Counted from the first letter of the stretch, positions 32,901-46,353 are shown. The stretch is DNA of 64,000 bases from Adiantum capillus-veneris (GCA_014529385.2 CM043968.1:132750018-132814017), one strand, 5' to 3'. Numbers and translations are program-made. The notes: generated by a model from the sequence alone, not told the origin.

Positions 32901-33881
32901 ACCGTCTATTTAATAATAAGGACGTCTTTCCCTTGTTCTACCGAGGGTTGAAAACAGTGCTACCCCAAGTCAAGAAGTACAAACTCGATAAGCTAGCAAG
33001 TTCTGAAAGATGAAGGCCCATAACTGCTACACTATGTAATTATAAAACTTTTTGTCTAAGAGTAGAGTTATGAAAAATTTAGGGATCATAGTTTCCAATG
33101 TACCAAGAAAGCTTCAAATTTCAAAGAGATAAGTTGGCTTCCTTTCAATATTAATAATGTGATGCTCTCTAGATGCATTGCTTGCATTTCTATTTATGTT
33201 TTGCACACAAGCATGGTAATGGTTTACATCATCACCTAATCACAATAATGCATAAGCAACTTAGTACAATAAGGTGCACACTACTTGTTCATGTACACTT
33301 TCACATAATTTTCATCTTAAAATGTGATAGAAATGAAAGCAAATAAGGTCGCCCAATTGTTTATTTTTGCAAGAGTGTTGGCCATTATGTTAAACTAAAG
33401 GACATGGTGCAAAATTGAGACTCTGACGTGAAATCGTGCATGTCATTGATCTTTGTCGCCCTCTCCCTCCAAATTACAAAAGCATGTTCCTCTTTGAGAG
33501 AGTAGATTGTATTCAGCCATTTACATGCTAGAGCATATTCCCTTATGCACAATCTATATCATACCAACCATTTGGTTTAGCTCTTGCTCCCTTAAATGTG
33601 AGACTGGACATTGAGACAGAGTGGGAGAGCCTCTTTTTGTATACACATTATGTTCCTTTAAAATTTGAGAGTATGAATATTATACCCTACTTGAGTGCTT
33701 ACATTTTGATCACATTTAAAAAAAAGCTTACATTTTAGCATGGACAATGGTCCACATTTCTCTCTCTCCCAAAAACTTCATGGATTCAATTTGTTATTTA
33801 CCACCATTATATACCCAGTCTTCAAGCATGCTATATGTTGTCTTTGGTCCCATATGTTAATCTAAGCTTAAATAACGATGA

Positions 33882-33882
<1 letters not shown>
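32901..33882. other. No gene seen
   Basis: Non-coding spacer between the two copies of the duplication. Confidence 0.4.

Positions 33883-33950
<68 letters not shown>
33883..33950. repeat. (CT)n microsatellite
   Basis: About 33 uninterrupted units. Confidence 0.95.
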
Positions 33951-33953
<3 letters not shown>

Positions 33954-34589
33954 CATGAACTTTGAGGTCATTGTGATTGTTTCTATGATATTAAAACTCC
34001 CACCCACTCTCCCTCCTTAGAAAGTTTGTGAGCATGTAAGCACTTGCATTCAAAAATCAAGACTTGTTGGGGCTATATTTTTTAGGTCTCTTGTCTTCTT
34101 CTTCGTCTTCGTCTTCTTCTTCTTCTTCGTCTTCTTCTCTCTGTGTGTGTCCTCTCTCCCCCTCTCAAAACTCATTTGATCATATTTGTCACTCAATTAT
34201 TCATTTTTGGTGATATTAAACATTTTTTTTGTGTGTGTGTGTGGGGGGGGGGGGGGGGGGGGGGGGGGGGTTCTTCATATTTAAGCTATGCAATAGGATG
34301 ACTCCTAGGGCAACATTTCCATCGGGTGTAATGGTTTGGATGCACAATCTGATACCTCTTCAATAGAGATGTCTAATTGGGCTTAGCCCTTGACTTAAAC
34401 TACGAAGAGTTAAGCTAGCCTTTCTTTGACATGCATAAGAGTAGAGATGTCTAATCGTCCTTAGCCCTTGGCTTGACTTACTAAGAGTTAAAGATAGTTC
34501 AACCACACTTTCTTTGACATGCAGCCCTTGATCATTTTGGTAAGGCTTTCATTCCCAGGGACAATACTATCGTCACATGTAGTGGCTTA
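33951..34589. other. Low-complexity spacer
   Basis: (CTT/CGT)n at about 34096-34138, (GT)n followed by a run of more than 25 G at 34231-34270, then ordinary non-coding sequence containing the twice-used phrase AGAGATGTCTAAT (34366, 34443). Confidence 0.5.
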
Positions 34590-35899
34590 GATGCACATTT
34601 TAATTACATCTGCTAGGCCTTGGCCCTTGCCCTTGCCCTTGCACACTAATTCATGACCCTCCACTTCATGCTTTGGGACCTTTACTAATTCATGCACTGT
34701 GAAGGAGCTTTGTGATTCTATTGATCTATGTTGCTTCAATATCCTTCAATGTATAGAGATCCACTTGTTTGTTTCTCTATCTTCATATGTCATTACAAAT
34801 TGACCTTTCACCTTTCTTAAGCATGTGGCCCTTGGGGAGAGGCACTTCCACACCTTGTACATAAAAGTATGTTCCAGCTAGAACAACCATATATGTGCTT
34901 ACTATTCTCATCCTTCAATTCACTATATTACCATGAGAAGCAGTTATGTTTTAATTTTTGTAGGACAATTCTCCCCAATCATTGATCTTCATGTGAGTTT
35001 GATGGAGGAGTGCACAACCCCACAACCTAAAATAAAGAGTTTAACCCACATTGGTTTGTTGGTTTGTTCCAAAGGAGAGTGCCCCCGAGGACACCACTTT
35101 ACAAAAATACAACCTATCAAAGGAGAGTGCCCCCAGGACACCACTTTACAAAAATATAACCTATGACATGAGTTCAAAGTAATTCTTTTGAAACTTAAAA
35201 AAAACATTTACAAAAAAGGGATTCTCTTTTACAACTTCCAAGAAAACTATAGATTTTGAGAGAAAAAGGGTCCTCAAAATTTCTTAGAAAAATCAAAAGT
35301 TAAGGGTTTTAAAAAAGGCCTCGAATGCACTTGATGAAGTGGTATTCAATAGAGTGATCTCCCCCCCAAAGCAGTTCCTTAGAATTCACTTATGTTTCTG
35401 GAGCTTTTTCAAATTGTTTTTGGGTGGAAAGCACCACTCACAATGATGGGTGAGGTGTGTGGAGAGTTATGGTTGGCAGTTATCGCGAGAGACTCCGAGG
35501 TCATTCCACGATTTTGTGGGTGAGTGAGGATTTGGTGTGGTAGGTAGAAAGTTACAATTTTCTTGAATCTTGTCTGCCTAAGGACGATATGACTAGGAAA
35601 TTCCCAAGGCTCGAGGTCTTCTCTCTTTCGGTAGACTTTGGACTATGAGTCATTCTTCTTGCTCCCTACATTATCCTCCTCTATCTTGTGTGATGGCCCA
35701 AGGGCTCTTTGCATTCTCTGCAATTGGACCCATGAGATTCACTCCTAAAGAAAAGGACATGCCACCTGCAAGTTGAGAGTACTAGAAGGAACCCTATATA
35801 TGACTCATGTGAAGTAAAAATGACCCCCCCTTTCTACACTTATGCAGCATGTAGTTACTAAAATTATTATGCCGCTAACTTATATACAAGATTTGGTAT

Positions 35900-38800
35900 G
35901 TTAGGTGAGTGGTTGTTGGTTGGCGACTTAAATATGGTAGAAAAGAGCAGGGATAGAACAGGATCCTCCAGTATGCTGGCTGGCTCAGAAAGGTCTAAAT
36001 GGAAAAGTTTGTGTGAAAAATGGGCGATGATCAACTTATGGGAAATTGGCCCATGGAACAGCACACCTGGGTTCACCTACACAAGCCTCTACTATGCATG
36101 CACTGCCTCTAGGCTGGACGGATGCTATTGCTCACACCAAGCTGACCGGATACCGTCATTGATGGAGATGAAGGTAGTCCCAACAAAAAGCCTTTCGGAT
36201 CACATACCTCTGCACATACATTTTAAGAAGAATACAGGGGAGGAGCAGACCCCAAGAGGTGGAAAAAAACTGCTAGTAACAGGGGCACACCTATTCAAAG
36301 ACCCTCTTTTCAGGAATCTAACCAAGAAAGCACTAGGTACGCTCAAAAAAGATGTCGACCTCAACAAACACAATGTGTGGGACCTCTTTGCTCGGAGCAC
36401 CCAGAAAGCAATCAAAACCTCGGGCCCCCGAATCAAGAAAGTCAGGGAGGTACACCTTTTGCATCTTACAGCGGAGATACAGTTGCTTACCTCCAAAAAA
36501 TCCAATGGGCTTTCTACTGAGGATGAGCACAAACGATGGCTCGAAGCCAAATCTAACCTTGCTAATGAGCAGTTAGAAGATATAAAAAAGGCAAGGCTTT
36601 TCTCCAGGGAGACTATCCTTCAACCTGAAGCCTCTAATCAAGCTCATTTTTTTAGGGCTTTAAAAATCAAGAAGAGTCGAGGGCACTTCCGCTCGCTCGA
36701 TGATGAGAAAGGGACACCAGTTCATAACCAGGATGAGATGGTTGGTTTGATGCTGAGCTATCTTAGTCAAATCATTGAACGGCCAGAGATCCAGTCCCAA
36801 GAAGTGAAAGAAGCCAGAGGGTCCTTACTGCAGAGTGTCTAGAAGAAGATTCCCCACTCAAAAGCTAATTTCTTGGAAAGGGCATTTTCCGAAGAAGAAT
36901 GTTCACTAGCATTGCAAGCGCTTGGCAAGGAAAAGTCCCCTGGTTAGGATGGGATGACAGTGGAATTCTATAGAGAATTTTGGGATGATCTCAAGGTCCC
37001 AATCACAAGGTTAGCCAATAAAGCATTTTTCAAAGGGTCGTTGGAGATAAGTGTAAAGAGAGGGCTCATCAAAAACCCATCCCCAAACAGATCTGTTTTT
37101 CTCAACTGAAACACTGGCGCCCTATAACGATGATGTTGGTGGCCTACAAAATTATTTCTAAACCTGTAGCCCTCAGACTATCCCCCTTACTAACCAAGAT
37201 CATCTCTCCCATCAGCATGAGTTCATCAAAGGAATGTCCATTTACGATAACATCTTGGCAGCAATGGTGGGCATCGAGTACGCGATTGTCACAAAGCAAG
37301 AGTGTGTACTGTTACAGCTGGACCTGGATAAGGCTTATGAAAGAATAACATGGACATATATAGAAGCCTTCATGGAAGCTCTAGGCTTTGGGCCTCGCCT
37401 ATGTCGTCTGGTAAGTGTACTGGGAGCTAGAAGCCAATCAGAGCTCCTTTTCAATGATAGAATTGTGGTGGTCTTTTGAGGTCAAAAGGTCTATTAAGCA
37501 TGGATTCCCTCTGGCCCCCCTGCTTTTTGCCATAGGATCACATCCTTTAATCACGGCGCTCGAAGCTAGTGCAGAACGAGGAGATTGCAAGGCCTGGCTT
37601 TGCCAAGAAATAGCTAGCTCCTAGTAAAACTTTTTGCAGACGATTCTCTCCTCTTCTTGAAGGCGTGCCTCTAGGTCATCAGGAAAGCTCTAGAGATTGT
37701 ACAAATATTCTCAGTAGCTTCGGGGTCCCAGTGTAATATAGAGGTCAAGGCTGATCTCCCTATTGAAAAATGACTCATTTGACCCTTCTGACTGGTCGGG
37801 GGAGATTGTCACAAAAGGGAACATCTTCAGACATCTAGCAGCCCCCTTGACAAGCAAAGATTTGAGTGGATGCTTGAGAAAATCAAAACAAAAATGAGTA
37901 GGTGGGAGTATGCTCTTCTCCCATTCCAAAGTCAGATAAAAGTGACAAATGCCTTTATGATTCCTTATATTGCCTTCACTAGCTCGCTTCTCAAGATGGC
38001 TAAGTGTCACTGGAAAGAGTTCTTAAAACCAGTGAGAAGGTTTTTATGGAAAAACAACACGAAATCCTCCAGGCCATGGCAATGGGCCCGTTGGGAATCA
38101 GTTGCTCGGCCGGGGAATCAAGGAGGCCTCGGAATTCTGAAACCTTGTGGCCCATGCAGAAGCTTGTTGCACCAAATTTGTTTTTTCCTTGGCTAAACAG
38201 GATCAAGTTGGGCTATCATGATCAAAGATATGATAGAAGCAACTAAACTTGGATCGAAAGGTGGAAAGTGGAGAGGGGTGGAGGTTCATGACAAGCTGTT
38301 AGCTCTGACATGGACTACCCTAAGAAGAGGGGGCAGCTGAGGAGGATTGGTAAGAAAATGCAATAGAGCAGCAAGAGTCTTAAAGTGGGGGGTAAAAACC
38401 AGATACTTCAAGAACTCCATTTTGCATTGGTCCCCCTGGCTTTCCAAAGTTGTAGATCCACCACAAATTCCGTATTGGATAGAGACAGCCAAGAAGTTGA
38501 ATAATAAGGGTCTGAATCAAGTGGGGCACTTCTGGGACAGTGAGAACAAGAGTTAGAAAACCATTGACCTTCTGGTGACCGAGCACCAGCTGAATAGCTT
38601 GGAGGTCTTGCTGGTCCACAAAGTGAGGAAAGAGCTTGACAATATAGTGATGTCTATCTGTGATTCGGTGTTTGACTAGATTGCCTGGAAATGGCACGGA
38701 AGCAGTCTCTTATGGAAACCCCATCCTAAAGACATTTACCATACAATGATGCATAAGAAGAATTGGTTTAGCCCCCTTAACAAGATACGGAAAACACAAT

Positions 38801-39357
38801 GGCTAGAGGAAAGGTAGGAGCGAGTAATGGAGAACATTTGGAAGCCAAAGGTTCCGCAGCACATGAAGGTAATTTTATGGAAGGTAATTTGGGGTGCTCT
38901 ACCGATGGGGGTGAAGATTTAGGAAAGAGGGATTGGGTCAGATCGATGCTTGGGGTGCAGATTGGCTAGTGAAGATCTGGCCCACCTCTTCATGGATTGC
39001 CCAACTATCAAAGGCCTCGCAGGGAAAATATGCAAGTGGGTCCAAAGAACATGGAAAATTGGTTTTTACAAGACTAATCTATTTCTTAGAGGGAAGAATT
39101 CAGGTGGTCCTACCATCCTCATCAGCACCCAAATCGTCACGTACTTCTTCTTACATAATGTATGGCAGACAAGGAACCGTTGTGTGTTTGAAGGAGGTCT
39201 TGAGGTGGCAAGATTCGCAGAAATTATACAAGAAAGAAACGTGCTAATATGGACGCTCAGGCGCAAGCAACACTCGGAGGATTGGTCTAGGACTACTTGT
39301 GCCTTGTGTTCAGTAGAGGGTATGCCTAGGGCGGGGGAAAATCTTGGCTATCAGTAA
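35900..39357 (+). pseudogene. LINE ORF2 relic: endonuclease C-terminal half, reverse transcriptase, zinc-binding C-terminus
   Basis: First open block 35898-36842 (its ATG is created by the insertion junction). It carries GDLNMVEKS, SRLDGCYCS and LSDHIPLHIHF, the later motifs of an apurinic-type endonuclease. The reverse transcriptase follows in broken frames: EKSPG, a TAG in place of W or Y, DGMTVEFYREFWDDL (about 36930); LLQLDLDKAYERITWTYIEA (about 37310); and KLFADDSLLFLKA at 37627, where FADD is the catalytic box. The end, 38950-39357, reads RLASEDLAHLFMDCPTIKGL, then RTWKIGFYKTNLFLRGKN and WQTRNRCVFEGG, the zf-RVT region of plant LINEs. At least five frameshifts and several stops make it inactive. 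Confidence 0.9.
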
Positions 39358-39558
39358 TTAAAAGATCTCATAAGAACATGATAATGGACCTTATGTATCA
39401 AGGAAAAGGGGGCGAGTTGGTTGGGATGGCTGTCGTGATAGCCGATGTAATTTTGGGCCCTGGATGATGTCATGGCTCAACACAAGCATGACAAGAGCTT
39501 GTAATTATTTGGGTTGATTGATATAATTCACTCACAATTGTGAGTTTTTGCTAAAAAA
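35900..39558 (+). mobile_element. LINE (family A, L1-like), 3.7 kb, with target duplication
   Basis: AAGATTTGGTAT flanks the insert on both sides (35888-35899 and 39559-39570), and copy A shows the uninterrupted site. The element is 5'-truncated inside the endonuclease domain and ends with an A-run after the stem CTCACAATTGTGAG (about 39531-39544). Target-primed reverse transcription explains all three features. It is the longest of four family members in the window (others at 6857, 17670 and 31740). Confidence 0.93.
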
Positions 39559-40251
39559 AAGATTTGGTATAGTTTCTCACCTTCAAATTTAAAAAACCAA
39601 ACTTGAAGTCATATAAATTACATCTTTAAAGTCAGCACCTTAATCATATTGGCTTACATTCTCTTTCTAGGGACATGTGATGGGGTAACCACGTGTAATT
39701 TGCTAGCAATACTTGTCTTGTTTACTATTAAAGAGTAGTGACTTGTATGCCTATATGTATCAATCTCTTCCACTACCCCCAAACACCCCTCATTTTTTCC
39801 TTGAAGTATATATCACAAGCCCCTTCCTCATGTTTTAGTAGCAATGAGTAGTATGTGACCCGCGTGTTGTTGCCGCCAAGGAAACATCGCCTGTATTGTC
39901 ATAGGGCTATCTTCTCTTCCAAGTGGAACATTATCAATACTCTCTTCCTACATGTATAGTCTATTGCATTTCTAAAAGTGATGCATGACACAACATCTTC
40001 ATAGATTCTAACAAACATGAATATATGTAAGATGATGCAAAGCATTCTTTGATACCAAGCTTGGGAGCTTCTCATAGAGGTTATTTGTCATGAGGTGCTC
40101 ACCCTTAGTCAAAAAACTTAGGAGTGCTCTACATCTATTGGGGTGTGTGTGTGAGAGAGAGAGAGAGAGCTCATTTTGGTCTATCTTGATCTAGCAATGC
40201 TACCAAGCTTGATTATAGAGATTAGATAAGTTACACTATGAAAATCTCCAA

Positions 40252-40430
40252 GTGTTTACCGCGCTGTTTTATCGCGTTTTGTAGAGAGAAGGTGCAAATT
40301 CAAGTAGAGAACAAGAGAGAGGAGACTGGGAGGTTTTTTTTGTGTTTAAAATATTGCCGTGATAGTTTTTGCTATTATTACCTCATTTATTACCGTTGTT
40401 ATTACCGCGTTTATTACCGCTGTTATATCC
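40252..40430. promoter_or_regulatory. Left subterminal repeats of the CACTA element
   Basis: TTACCGCG, TATCGCG, TTGCCGTGATA, TTATTACCGTTGTTATTACC, TTATTACCGC. In En/Spm such repeats bind the TnpA-type protein and bring the ends together; that role is inferred here. Confidence 0.6.
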
Positions 40431-40772
40431 AACAACCAAACTTAGTACCTAAACTTTCAAATTTTGCCTTAAAATAAACATCCCCCTCCCCCCTCTCAAA
40501 TTTTGGTGTTTTCCTCCTCTCAATAAAAATGAAAGAATATTGTATAAAAAAATCAAATTAAAAAAGAAGCTGAGAAAGAAAGAGAGAGAGAGAGAGGGGG
40601 GGGGGGGAGGAGGGGAGGGATATAGCATTACACTTGGTTACAACTAAAATAATCCGAACTATCAATTGATTAACATAATTGAGCATTTTTGCAAATTTAA
40701 AGAGAGGAAGAGGGGTGAGAAAGAGATGAATGGATTACACAACCAAAAATATTCATAATAACTGTAAAATTT
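40431..40772. other. Non-coding, with a (GA)n/poly-G tract
   Basis: GA and G run at about 40578-40620; otherwise AT-rich. Confidence 0.4.
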
Positions 40773-43700
40773 TTATGAATCATCTTCCAAAAGATCTCTA
40801 CATGAGGCATCATCCAATTCTAAGCCCATGGCTCCTAAATCAATAAAGAGAGAAACGGAATTGTCGTTTGTGGATGCATTGCCTTCATCATCTTCAAGTT
40901 TGTCATCCTCCATCTCATCATCTTCATCAGTGTGGCAATCATCCTCAGTAAGACTTGCTGCCGCCGGACTTGATTCATCGACCTCCCTCTCCTTTGTTTC
41001 CACCTCATCCAAAGTTGGAGGTGGAAGAGGGTCGAAGATAGTCTCCACTTCATTAGTGAAAAAAATGGTTCTCCCTCGAGGTGTTACGGGAATTACGAAC
41101 CAGAGTTTTGGTTGGTGGATTGTTGGGATATAGATGACCTATAAAATAGAAGCTCAAAGTGAGTAACAATGGTATAACTAATGCTACAAGAAAATAAGAA
41201 TAAAAAAGGTACATGTCACTCACATGCTCACAATTGCATGGTAAAACTAAATTGCCATACCTCACTGTGTGATGTACACTAGAGTCCACCATGTAAAGGC
41301 CATTCTCATGTCGTCTAGACACATTTGCAAACCACTTGCACTCGAAGATGAAGGTATGAAAGGTTCTAAAATTAACCTTTAGTCTCCTTTCAATAGTTCT
41401 GCAATACATGGCTTCATCATCGTCTATGTCAAAGTTGCCCATGATGGCACAATCCATGGTGGTCTACGCTCATCAATGTGGCACGTACAAAAGTGATGAC
41501 CCTTTGATCACATAGAGCTAAAGGAAAGGCACTACATCAAAATAGAAAAATATATTAATTTATCAAATACATATTAAAGATAATTTCAAGAAAAAAAAAT
41601 TACAATATGGTTTAGGTATATGAGTACTCTACCTTTGGTACGCAGCCTTGTGCATACTCCCATTCTTTGATGGTGATGTCTTCTCCGCACGCTTTTGCCT
41701 CGGTCATTCTCTCATGAATCCACTCTGCACTAATGAGATATGAAAATCATGCAAGGTGTCTAAGCACTGGGGTGCCTTGCCTTTGCCACTGTCCACAAGT
41801 CCACCCACTTGGTCATAATCTTTGCATTGAGAATACAAAAGTTATTGACCACTCATGATAGATTCATATCCATGTTAAGTAGTTTCCCCTTTCCACTTGG
41901 CAAGTGTGAAGTCATCCTTGCATCTTCCTTGTCTAACCACATGCGATGCATTGAAGGATCAAATTGTCTCAATTACTCTGATATGTAAACACATGCCTCT
42001 TGAATGATCCACCCTTTGGCCATACATGCCTCTGGTTGAGACCGTAGCCACACAAAATCTTTGAGGGTCTTTAAAAACCTCTCTAAGAAGAACATCCTTG
42101 TGCATGCACTACTCCACATATAGCAATCTCCTCCACCACGTGAACCAAGAGGTGAATTTGACTAAGAATGACCGATCGAGGAAATGCATCTTGAATGGCA
42201 CACACAGTTTCTGTTGCAAGTGTCTCAGTAGCAAGGATAGCATCTATTTCGATTTCCTTGGAGCTCACAAATCTACAGGAAAGCACACAAGGATACACTA
42301 AGTGCTAGTTAAAATTATTGTGTACATAAAAAAGGTGTACTTTAGTGGAGTCTTGTGGTGGTGTACCTTACTAGCTCTCCTAGTTTGAAAATAGCATCCC
42401 TGACTTTCTTGTCCCGACATATACACATACTCACCGGCAGAATGAACTACAATGTAAATCAGGGGAAGGGAAACTGAGTGATAGTCATACACAAAAACTA
42501 TAGATAGAATAGGGAATATGAAGATTACCTGAAGCATCTTGTGCCAATCATGGGACTTCAACCCATACAATTGAACGCTTCCACCCTTCTTCGCTTTTGT
42601 GAAATCTCCCTTTAGAGACCTCATGTATCCTGTTGGTGTGCGAATAGAGGCAATGGTACCCTTCACCTTGTCTAATTCTTATTTGGCTAGCATCCATGGT
42701 GCTTTAGGAAGCACAATATTTCCATTTGGGGCACGACATGGAGTAGCAGAGGCAGGGAGATGTTTTAAAAGCTTCAAATCCTCCCTCGCACCCAAAGATT
42801 CATTCTTGCTAATAATGTGTTTTCATAGTGTTTGGGCTACATTCTTGAATATGTGCATGGGATCCAAGAGGGGTTGTATTTTTAAATCCTTCGCATATGG
42901 AAGCCTTAAAAATATGGAATACCTTGACATACCTTTTGGTGGAGGACACGGAGCCGGATTGTTGTTGTGGTGTTCTTCACAATTGGTTTTCCAATCTTCC
43001 ATCGTGACCTTCAGAGGGGTCTTCCCATTTGTTGGAGCGTTGTGCTTGTTATTTCCTTGGGGTAGGAAATGATGGTTGTTTGGATAGATTACATTGCGTA
43101 AGGAATCGATCATCTCCGTCACCAACGATGGCCCGCAAGTAGGACATGCATTGTGCTCCTATGTGGACAACCGTGCATACATATCATATGGTTAGAGAGA
43201 TGAGTAAACTAAAGTGAACTAAAGGGAGAGAGGGAAAGAGGGAAAGAGGAAGAGAGAGATAGAGGAAAGGGGGTTACCAGAAATCTCTCCAAGCCCAGGA
43301 TAGTCATGCATAGTCCACATAAGGATTCCCCTCACAATGGCCTCTCTCCCCCCCTTTGCAAGTGAGACATTAACAACAGGAATACCTCTCCATAACTCCT
43401 CCAACTCCTCGAGAGTTGGGCTCGAGATAGACGTCAATATTTGACACTTTGTACTTCCCTGGCACAAGCAAGGAAAGAAGTATATTTCCCTTCTTCGTTG
43501 TCTCCCACGGTGGAATATTGTAGTTGACGATCACCACAGGCCAAGTGCTCCATGAAGTAGACTTAGTGCCAAAAGGGTTTATACCATCACTTGCTAACCC
43601 AAGCCTCAAGTGTCGAGGCTCCAACCCAAACTCTGGCCATTGAGTTTTGATATGCCTCCATGCAGGTGAATTGGTAGGGACACGCATCATTCCATCATTT

Positions 43701-44694
43701 GAGCGATGGTTCGCGTGCCACGCGAGAAGCTCCACGGTAGACCTGCTTTTAAACATGTGTTGGATGCAAGGAATAATGGAAAATGTCTCAATACCTTGCG
43801 GGGTAGGTGCGCCCCTCTCACTCATGTCTTGTATCGTGCCTCCTCGCACAGGGGACATGAGGTAGCATGTGCATACTCATTGCGGTATAGCATGCAATCG
43901 TTGATGCACGCATGGATGCGCTCATACTCCATTCTAAGTGCAGAGACATATGATCTAGCTCGTCGACGATCAGGAGGCATGTGGTGATCTTCTGGCGATA
44001 TTTTTCCCATCAAACTACAACAAACATACATATTGATATAATTGCTAGAAGACGGCACCATAAAGCGAGTGAGAGAGTATATAAAAATCCACATTCCATA
44101 CTTACAGAAGTAGTGCATCAACACTTGCATTACTCCAACCGAATTTTGCTTGCAAGTTGAGGACTTCCAACGATGCTCAAAGCATCGAGTAACTTGCACC
44201 GTTTTAAACAGGTGTTTCAGCACTCGTCCTCAATCTATCCTCCATTTCGGTAGTCTGTTTAGTGCAGGGCTGACAATCCTCCTTGCACACGTCGTGCTCA
44301 TGAGCTAGTAACTCATCACACATGTCAAACATGTCCTCATCCTCTGCCTCAAAGTGCGACGGAGATTCCATAGGAGCTGTCGAAGTAGTGTCAATGGGAG
44401 GATCATCATGCGGTGCACCCAAATTGCCCAGTCGCTCTTGCCTCTACCGTTCGGCCTTACGCGTCGGTCCACCACCACTGAACACAGACCAATGGGGCAC
44501 CTCCTCAAGCGACGAGTGAGTCGCGCTCTCCAAAGACCTTCATTCTCCACGTTCTCCAAGGAAATGCGCCTCAAGCAAGGGATTGCCCTTTTGCACTTGG
44601 CGCAAGGACAAGGGAGTTTTTCCTTGAGCCAACGATCGCGCTCAGGGCCTCCAAGGGGACCACACTCATCCCAGTCAATGTCCTGCATACGCAA
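40773..44694 (-). pseudogene. tnp2: CACTA transposase, tnp2/TnpD type (Transposase_21, DUF4218, DUF4216), multi-exon, decayed
   Basis: Minus strand, in order. N-terminal Cys-rich segment LKEKLPCPCAKCKR (about 44600). EYERIHACINDCMLYRNEYA with CPLCEEARYK (43930-43825). Core ETFSIIPCIQHMFKSRSTVE, ASDGINPFGT, TWPVVIVNYNIPPWE, SLLVPGKYKVSNIDVYLEP (43800-43430), then LEELEELWRGIP and LMWTMHDYPGLGEISG. LPYAKDLKIQPLLDPMHIFK (about 42860). DUF4218 blocks GLKSHDWHKML, IHLLVHVVEE, FLERFLKTLKDFVWL and PEACMAKGW (42550-41990). DUF4216 block FHTFIFECKWFANVSRRHEN (about 41370). An intron with GTGAGT donor (about 41220) and TATAG acceptor (about 41140) joins CNCEH to VIYIPTIHQPKLWFV. The tail is acidic. Damage: frameshifts near 43830, 43425 and 42105, and stops at TL-TGA-K, AK-TAA-E and SE-TAA-L. 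It would cut and join element ends in the nucleus. Confidence 0.88.
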
Positions 44695-45240
44695 AATGTT
44701 GTTTATTAATTCATGTGTCCTAAAAAATAAATAATTAGAAAAGTCCTAAATTCCATTAAAGTTTTTACATAAACAACATTTTCAAAGGGAATAAATGACA
44801 ATGAGTGCTAATTTTACTTTTAACTAAAAGAGAACTTAAAAATGCAATTAATAAACATTTAAAAGTACTACAAAATAAAGTATCCATAAAAAATTACAAA
44901 TCTTCATCAAAAAACTCAAAAGGCTAAAAAATGAAATAATGGATAGCTAAGGGTAGACGGGGTGGTTTGTACCCCCTCCCCCTTCCCCCCCCTGCAACCT
45001 CAGATTCGCATGTATCCATTTGAAATGATCAGCCGCAGTAATAGGTGCGGTAATGGGCGCGGTAATATCTGCGGTAATGCCTGGTGCCTAAAATAAGCAA
45101 GAAGGCACATTATGTCACGTTTTTTCTGCATACTCTGCGTTCTTGCTCTCCACCATCGCTCCCAAGCTTCCCCCCCTCCCCTCTTCCAACCCTCCTCGCC
45201 CTTCCCTCTCACTCCTTCTCCAAGCTTCCCAAGTTTCATC
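44695..45240. promoter_or_regulatory. Region upstream of tnp2 with an internal cluster of subterminal-type repeats
   Basis: At 45030-45085 four copies of GCGGTAAT or GCAGTAAT lie in 55 bases. They have the same core as the terminal repeats and sit about 340 bases before the first tnp2 coding block. Binding there could let the tnpA-like protein act on tnp2 expression, as reported for En/Spm; this is inference. Confidence 0.5.
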
Positions 45241-45370
45241 TAAGGGGGTTTCCGCCATCGTCTTTGGAAGCACAACATCGAAGGGGGTTTCATCGAAGGG
45301 GGTTTCCGCCATCGTCTTTGGAAGCACAACATCGAAGGGGGTTTTCCGCCATCATCTTTGGAAGCTCAAC
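45241..45370. repeat. Short tandem repeats
   Basis: Three copies of GGGGGTTTCCGCCATCGTCT and the following TTGGAAGCACAACATCGAA; the middle unit carries a small extra GGGTTTCATCGAAG segment. Confidence 0.85.
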
Positions 45371-45668
45371 CTAGCCAAACCCTCAGCCGCGCTACAACAA
45401 AAGAGGTAAACACTAAACAAAGCACCTCCCCCCTCTTTCCCTATTGTTTTCTACTACTACTACTACTACTACTACTACACCCACACACACACACATGCGC
45501 GCATAAATCATAATTTTTTTTTAAAAAAAAGAGAATTCATAACATACCTCGTTCATTTGGAAATGGTTGCTTTGCTCGGCTTGTTTGGAAATGGTTGCTT
45601 TGCTAGGCTTGTTTGGAAATGATTGTTTTGCTCGGCTTCTTTGTATAGAATGTTAGATATAAATGTTA
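45371..45668. repeat. (CTA)n microsatellite and 31-bp tandem repeats
   Basis: (CTA)n at about 45449-45478. Three copies of TTTGGAAATGGTTGCTTTGC at about 45557-45640, spaced about 31 bases. Confidence 0.8.
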
Positions 45669-45684
45669 AGTTTGTTAGATAGAA

Positions 45685-45755
<71 letters not shown>

Positions 45756-45804
45756 CATAACTTTAAAGAGAGGGAGATAAATGGAGAGATAGGAGAAAGG
45801 AAAT

Positions 45805-45835
<31 letters not shown>

Positions 45836-45980
45836 TAAAGAGAGTGAGAGAGAAAGAGAGATAATTAAAGAGAGGGAGATAAATGGAGAGAGAGAGAGAT
45901 ATATATATATATATATAAAGAGAGAATGAGAGAAAGAGGGAGAGATACAGAGAAATAGAAATAGAGAGAATGAGGGATAA

Positions 45981-46021
<41 letters not shown>

Positions 46022-46233
46022 TAGAGAGGGATAGAAACAGAGAGAAATAGAGATAAATTTAGAGGGAGGGAGAGATAGAGAGGGATAGAAATAGAGATAA
46101 ATTTAGAGAGAGAGAGAGAGAGAGAGAGAAATAGAGAGAGAGAGAGAGATAGATAGATAGAGAAAGAGAAAGAGGGAAGAGGGAAAGAGGGAGAGAGAGT
46201 AGAGAGAGAGGAAAAGAGAGAGATAGGGAAAGA

Positions 46234-46277
<44 letters not shown>

Positions 46278-46279
46278 TA
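45669..46279. repeat. GA-rich low-complexity tract (3' tail side of LINE family B, copy 1)
   Basis: About 600 bases of (GA)n with GATA, GAAA and GGGA variants, ending in GATAGATAGTTCTATTATCG, the first LINE bases. On the LINE strand this is a (CT/CTAT)n extension after the 3' end. Long open frames rich in Leu-Ser or Arg-Glu are artefacts. Confidence 0.85.
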
Positions 46280-46353
46280 GTTCTATTATCGTCCTCAAAG
46301 GTCAAATATGACCTATGGGACCAAATGAACATGTCACGTGGTGTGAGTGGAGG

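Noticed and set aside
45865-46332. Long Leu-Ser-rich and Arg-Glu-rich open frames
   Set aside because: They are translations of (GA)n/(CT)n tracts in all frames; no stop can arise in such repeats.
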